Of a DNA stretch of 39,698 nucleotides, positions 38,178-39,698 are shown one piece after another. Made by a program: the position numbers and the translations under genes. Source of the DNA: Actinocrinis sp046724665 (lineage in GTDB: Bacteria; Actinomycetota; Actinomycetes; Streptomycetales; Catenulisporaceae); contig JBKOWZ010000191.1 of NCBI GenBank assembly GCA_046724665.1, positions 1-39,698 on the forward strand. Reading direction: 5' to 3'. The notes under the pieces were generated by a model. It made no database searches, was not told where the DNA came from, and worked only from the letters and a program-made list of their open reading frames with translations. Position 1 is the stretch's first letter, and each line of letters opens with the position of its first letter.

Positions 38178-39154
38178 CTGTGCTCACCGCTGGTCCCCAG
38201 CGGGCCGGAACCGTCCTCGCCATCGACGGCGGGAACAGCAAGACCGACGTGCTGCTGGTCGATTCCGGCGGCGCCGTGCTCGCGACGGCCCGCTCCGGCG
38301 GCTTCACCCCGCAGAACAGCGGGGTCGCCGCGGCGATCGCGGTGGCGGCGCAGGCGGTCGGCCGGATCCGCGCCGAGCTGGGGATTCCCGACGGCGTGCC
38401 GGTGGCCCGGCACCTGGCCGCCTACGTGGCCGGAGCGGATCTGCCGGTGGAGGAGGAGGCGCTCGCCGCGGCGTTCACGGCTGAGCGCTGGACCGACTCG
38501 GTCGAGGTGGGCAACGACACCTTCGCCCTGCTGCGCGCCGGGGCTTCGCGGCCGTGGGGCGTGGCAGTGGTGTGCGGGGCGGGAATCAACTGCGCCGGGA
38601 TCGGCCCCGACGGCAGCCGTGCCAGATTCCCCGCGCTCGGCAGGTTGACCGGTGACTGGGGAGGCGGGCACCACCTGGGTGAAGAAGCGCTCTGGCACGC
38701 CGTTCGGGCACAGGACGGCCGGGGCCCGGACACAGGGCTCAGCGAAGCCGTCGCCGAACACTTCGGCCGGCCGACGGCCGAGGACGTGGCGCTCGCCGTG
38801 CACTTCGGCGAGATCGACGACGAGCGGCTCGGTGAGTTGGCTCCGGCGGTGATGCGGGTCGCCGCCGACGGCGATCCGATCGCGCTGGCGGTGGTGGACC
38901 GGCTGGCGGAGGAGATCGTCACGATGGCCCGGGTCGCGCTCACCCGGCTGCGGATCGCGGACCGGTCGGCCGAGGTGGTGCTCGGGGGAGGGGTGCTGCG
39001 GGCACGGCCGCCGGTGCTGATGGACCGGATCACGGCGCGCGCCGCCACCGATATCCCGCTGGCCGAACTGGTCGTCGCGGTGGACCCGCCGGTGGTCGGC
39101 GCGGCGTTGCTCGGACTGGACGCCCTGGGCCTGCCCGCAGTGCGCGGTGTTTGA
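38174..39154 (+). CDS. BadF/NagK-type sugar kinase
   Basis: The 326-residue protein is an ASKHA-fold kinase of the BadF/BadG family, which includes N-acetylglucosamine kinase. DGGNSKTDVLLVD (18-30) is the phosphate-1 motif, VVCGAGINCAG and LTGDWGGGHHLGEEAL line the nucleotide and sugar site, and VLGGGVLRARP is the adenosine loop. GTG 38174 overlaps the GH4 stop (GTGA). The stop codon TGA 39152-39154 is part of the first copy of a 17-bp triple repeat. Substrate could be GlcNAc, glucose or an imported disaccharide. Confidence 0.88.
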   Translation: MTVLTAGPQRAGTVLAIDGGNSKTDVLLVDSGGAVLATARSGGFTPQNSGVAAAIAVAAQAVGRIRAELGIPDGVPVARHLAAYVAGADLPVEEEALAAAFTAERWTDSVEVGNDTFALLRAGASRPWGVAVVCGAGINCAGIGPDGSRARFPALGRLTGDWGGGHHLGEEALWHAVRAQDGRGPDTGLSEAVAEHFGRPTAEDVALAVHFGEIDDERLGELAPAVMRVAADGDPIALAVVDRLAEEIVTMARVALTRLRIADRSAEVVLGGGVLRARPPVLMDRITARAATDIPLAELVVAVDPPVVGAALLGLDALGLPAVRGV

Positions 39155-39197
39155 TGAAGAACAGTGTTTGATAAGGAACAGTGTTTGATCAAGAAGG
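39147..39197 (+). repeat. Three tandem 17-bp repeats at the kinase stop codon
   Basis: Copies are at 39147-39163, 39164-39180 and 39181-39197, each starting GTGTTTGAT and continuing with AAG/AA-rich bases. The first two differ at two or three positions, and the third ends GAAGG. The first copy contains the kinase stop codon, and each copy repeats TTTGA. The segment is AT-rich for this genome. Confidence 0.9.
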
Positions 39198-39225
39198 GGT
39201 CGGGCACGAACACGCGCCCGACCCC
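39196..39225. terminator. Bidirectional terminator between kinase and OsmC genes
   Basis: GGGGTCGGGC (39196-39205) and GCCCGACCCC (39216-39225) form a perfect 10-bp stem with a ten-base loop, lying between two convergent genes. No T tract is present on either side. It could end both transcripts. Confidence 0.75.
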
Positions 39226-39252
39226 AGTCCCGTACCGTCAGACCGGTACCGC

Positions 39253-39678
39253 TCAGACCAGCTCCGCCTCAAGGCTGATCGGGACCGCCTTGAGCGCCTG
39301 GGACACCGGGCAGCCCTCCTTCGCCTTCGCGGCGAACTCGGCGAACTGGTCCGCGGTCAGGCCGGGGACGCTGGCGCGCACGGCCAGCCGGATCGCGGTG
39401 ATGCCGGTGCCCGGCTGGAAGTCCACCTCGGCCGCGGTGTCCAGCGTGTCCGCCGGGTTGCCGGCCTGGGCCAGCGCGTGCGAGAGGGCCATCGAGAAGC
39501 AGGTGGAGTGGGCCGCCGCGATCAGCTCCTCCGGGGAGGTGACGCCGTTGGGCTCGGCGGAGCGCGCCGCCCAGGTGACCGGGTACGTGCCGAGGTTGGA
39601 GGAGTTGAAGGCGACCTCGCCCTTACCCTCCATCAGGCTGCCTTCCCAGTGCGCCGCAGCCTTGCGAGTCGTTGCCAC
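39253..39678 (-). CDS. OsmC/Ohr family peroxiredoxin-like protein
   Basis: The 141-residue protein has the two reactive cysteines of the family, Cys60 in AHSTCFSMAL and Cys123 in EGCPVSQALK, and SPEELIAAAHSTC. It is of the OsmC type (KAAAHWEGSLMEGKGEV), which reduces organic hydroperoxides. The start is GTG 39678 with GGGAGCGGA upstream on the minus strand. Only 20 bases remain in the window beyond it, so its promoter is not visible. Confidence 0.95.
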   Translation of the reverse strand: MATTRKAAAHWEGSLMEGKGEVAFNSSNLGTYPVTWAARSAEPNGVTSPEELIAAAHSTCFSMALSHALAQAGNPADTLDTAAEVDFQPGTGITAIRLAVRASVPGLTADQFAEFAAKAKEGCPVSQALKAVPISLEAELV

Positions 39679-39698
39679 TGTTCCGCTCCCATCTGGGT

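Noticed and set aside
39147..39197. CRISPR array
   Set aside because: The three 17-bp repeats are directly adjacent with no spacers, and no cas gene is present.

Overview
This window is chromosomal DNA of a very GC-rich actinomycete. It is dominated by housekeeping genes whose order and products (S10/spc/alpha ribosomal clusters, rplM-rpsI-glmM, glmS-acpS-nnr-alr, tsaE-tsaB-rimI-tsaD) match Streptomyces and related mycelial Actinobacteria. A Catenulisporales- or Streptomyces-like host is my inference from gene order and protein style, not a database result. Promoter-like sites, apparent leaderless starts, GTG/TTG starts and ATGA/GTGA stop-start overlaps are all typical of this group. I see no rRNA or tRNA gene, insertion sequence, CRISPR array or integrated phage.

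Region 1 (1-13431, plus strand): the tail of rpsC, then rplP-rpmC-rpsQ, rplN-rplX-rplE-rpsZ-rpsH-rplF-rplR-rpsE-rpmD-rplO, a terminator, secY-adk-map, a DUF1707 membrane protein, then infA-rpmJ-rpsM-rpsK-rpsD-rpoA-rplQ. The longer gaps between ribosomal genes repeatedly hold GC-rich hairpins. The most striking is the 280-base S14-S8 gap, which has the layout of an attenuator: a small hairpin competing with a terminator stem that ends in six T. Region 2 (13431-17795): truA (with a 15-bp hairpin inside its first codons), rplM-rpsI behind a promoter and structured leader, a strong terminator, glmM and a small methyltransferase. Region 3 (17803-21320, minus strand): a tightly coupled four-gene ABC exporter cassette with two ATPases and two ABC-2 permeases, divergent from glmS. 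Region 4 (21431-31406): glmS, acpS, the bifunctional NAD(P)HX repair enzyme, alr, an alpha/beta hydrolase, tsaE, a divergent secreted L,D-transpeptidase-like protein lacking the catalytic Cys, tsaB-rimI-tsaD and a small unknown protein. Region 5 (31428-39678): a minus-strand FMN-binding-domain protein, then a plus-strand sugar operon (ROK regulator, lipoprotein, two permeases, GH4 phospho-glycosidase, BadF/NagK-type sugar kinase) with a good promoter and palindromic operator. It ends in a 17-bp triple repeat and a terminator, facing an OsmC-family gene.

The genes tie together translation, transcription, protein export, cell-wall precursor synthesis (GlmM, GlmS, Alr), tRNA t6A modification (TsaB, TsaD, TsaE) and sugar uptake. 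No obviously new multi-gene system stands out. The best leads are the S14-S8 attenuator-like leader, the Cys-less L,D-transpeptidase-like protein, the ABC/GH4/kinase sugar operon with its operator, and the hairpin overlapping the truA start.
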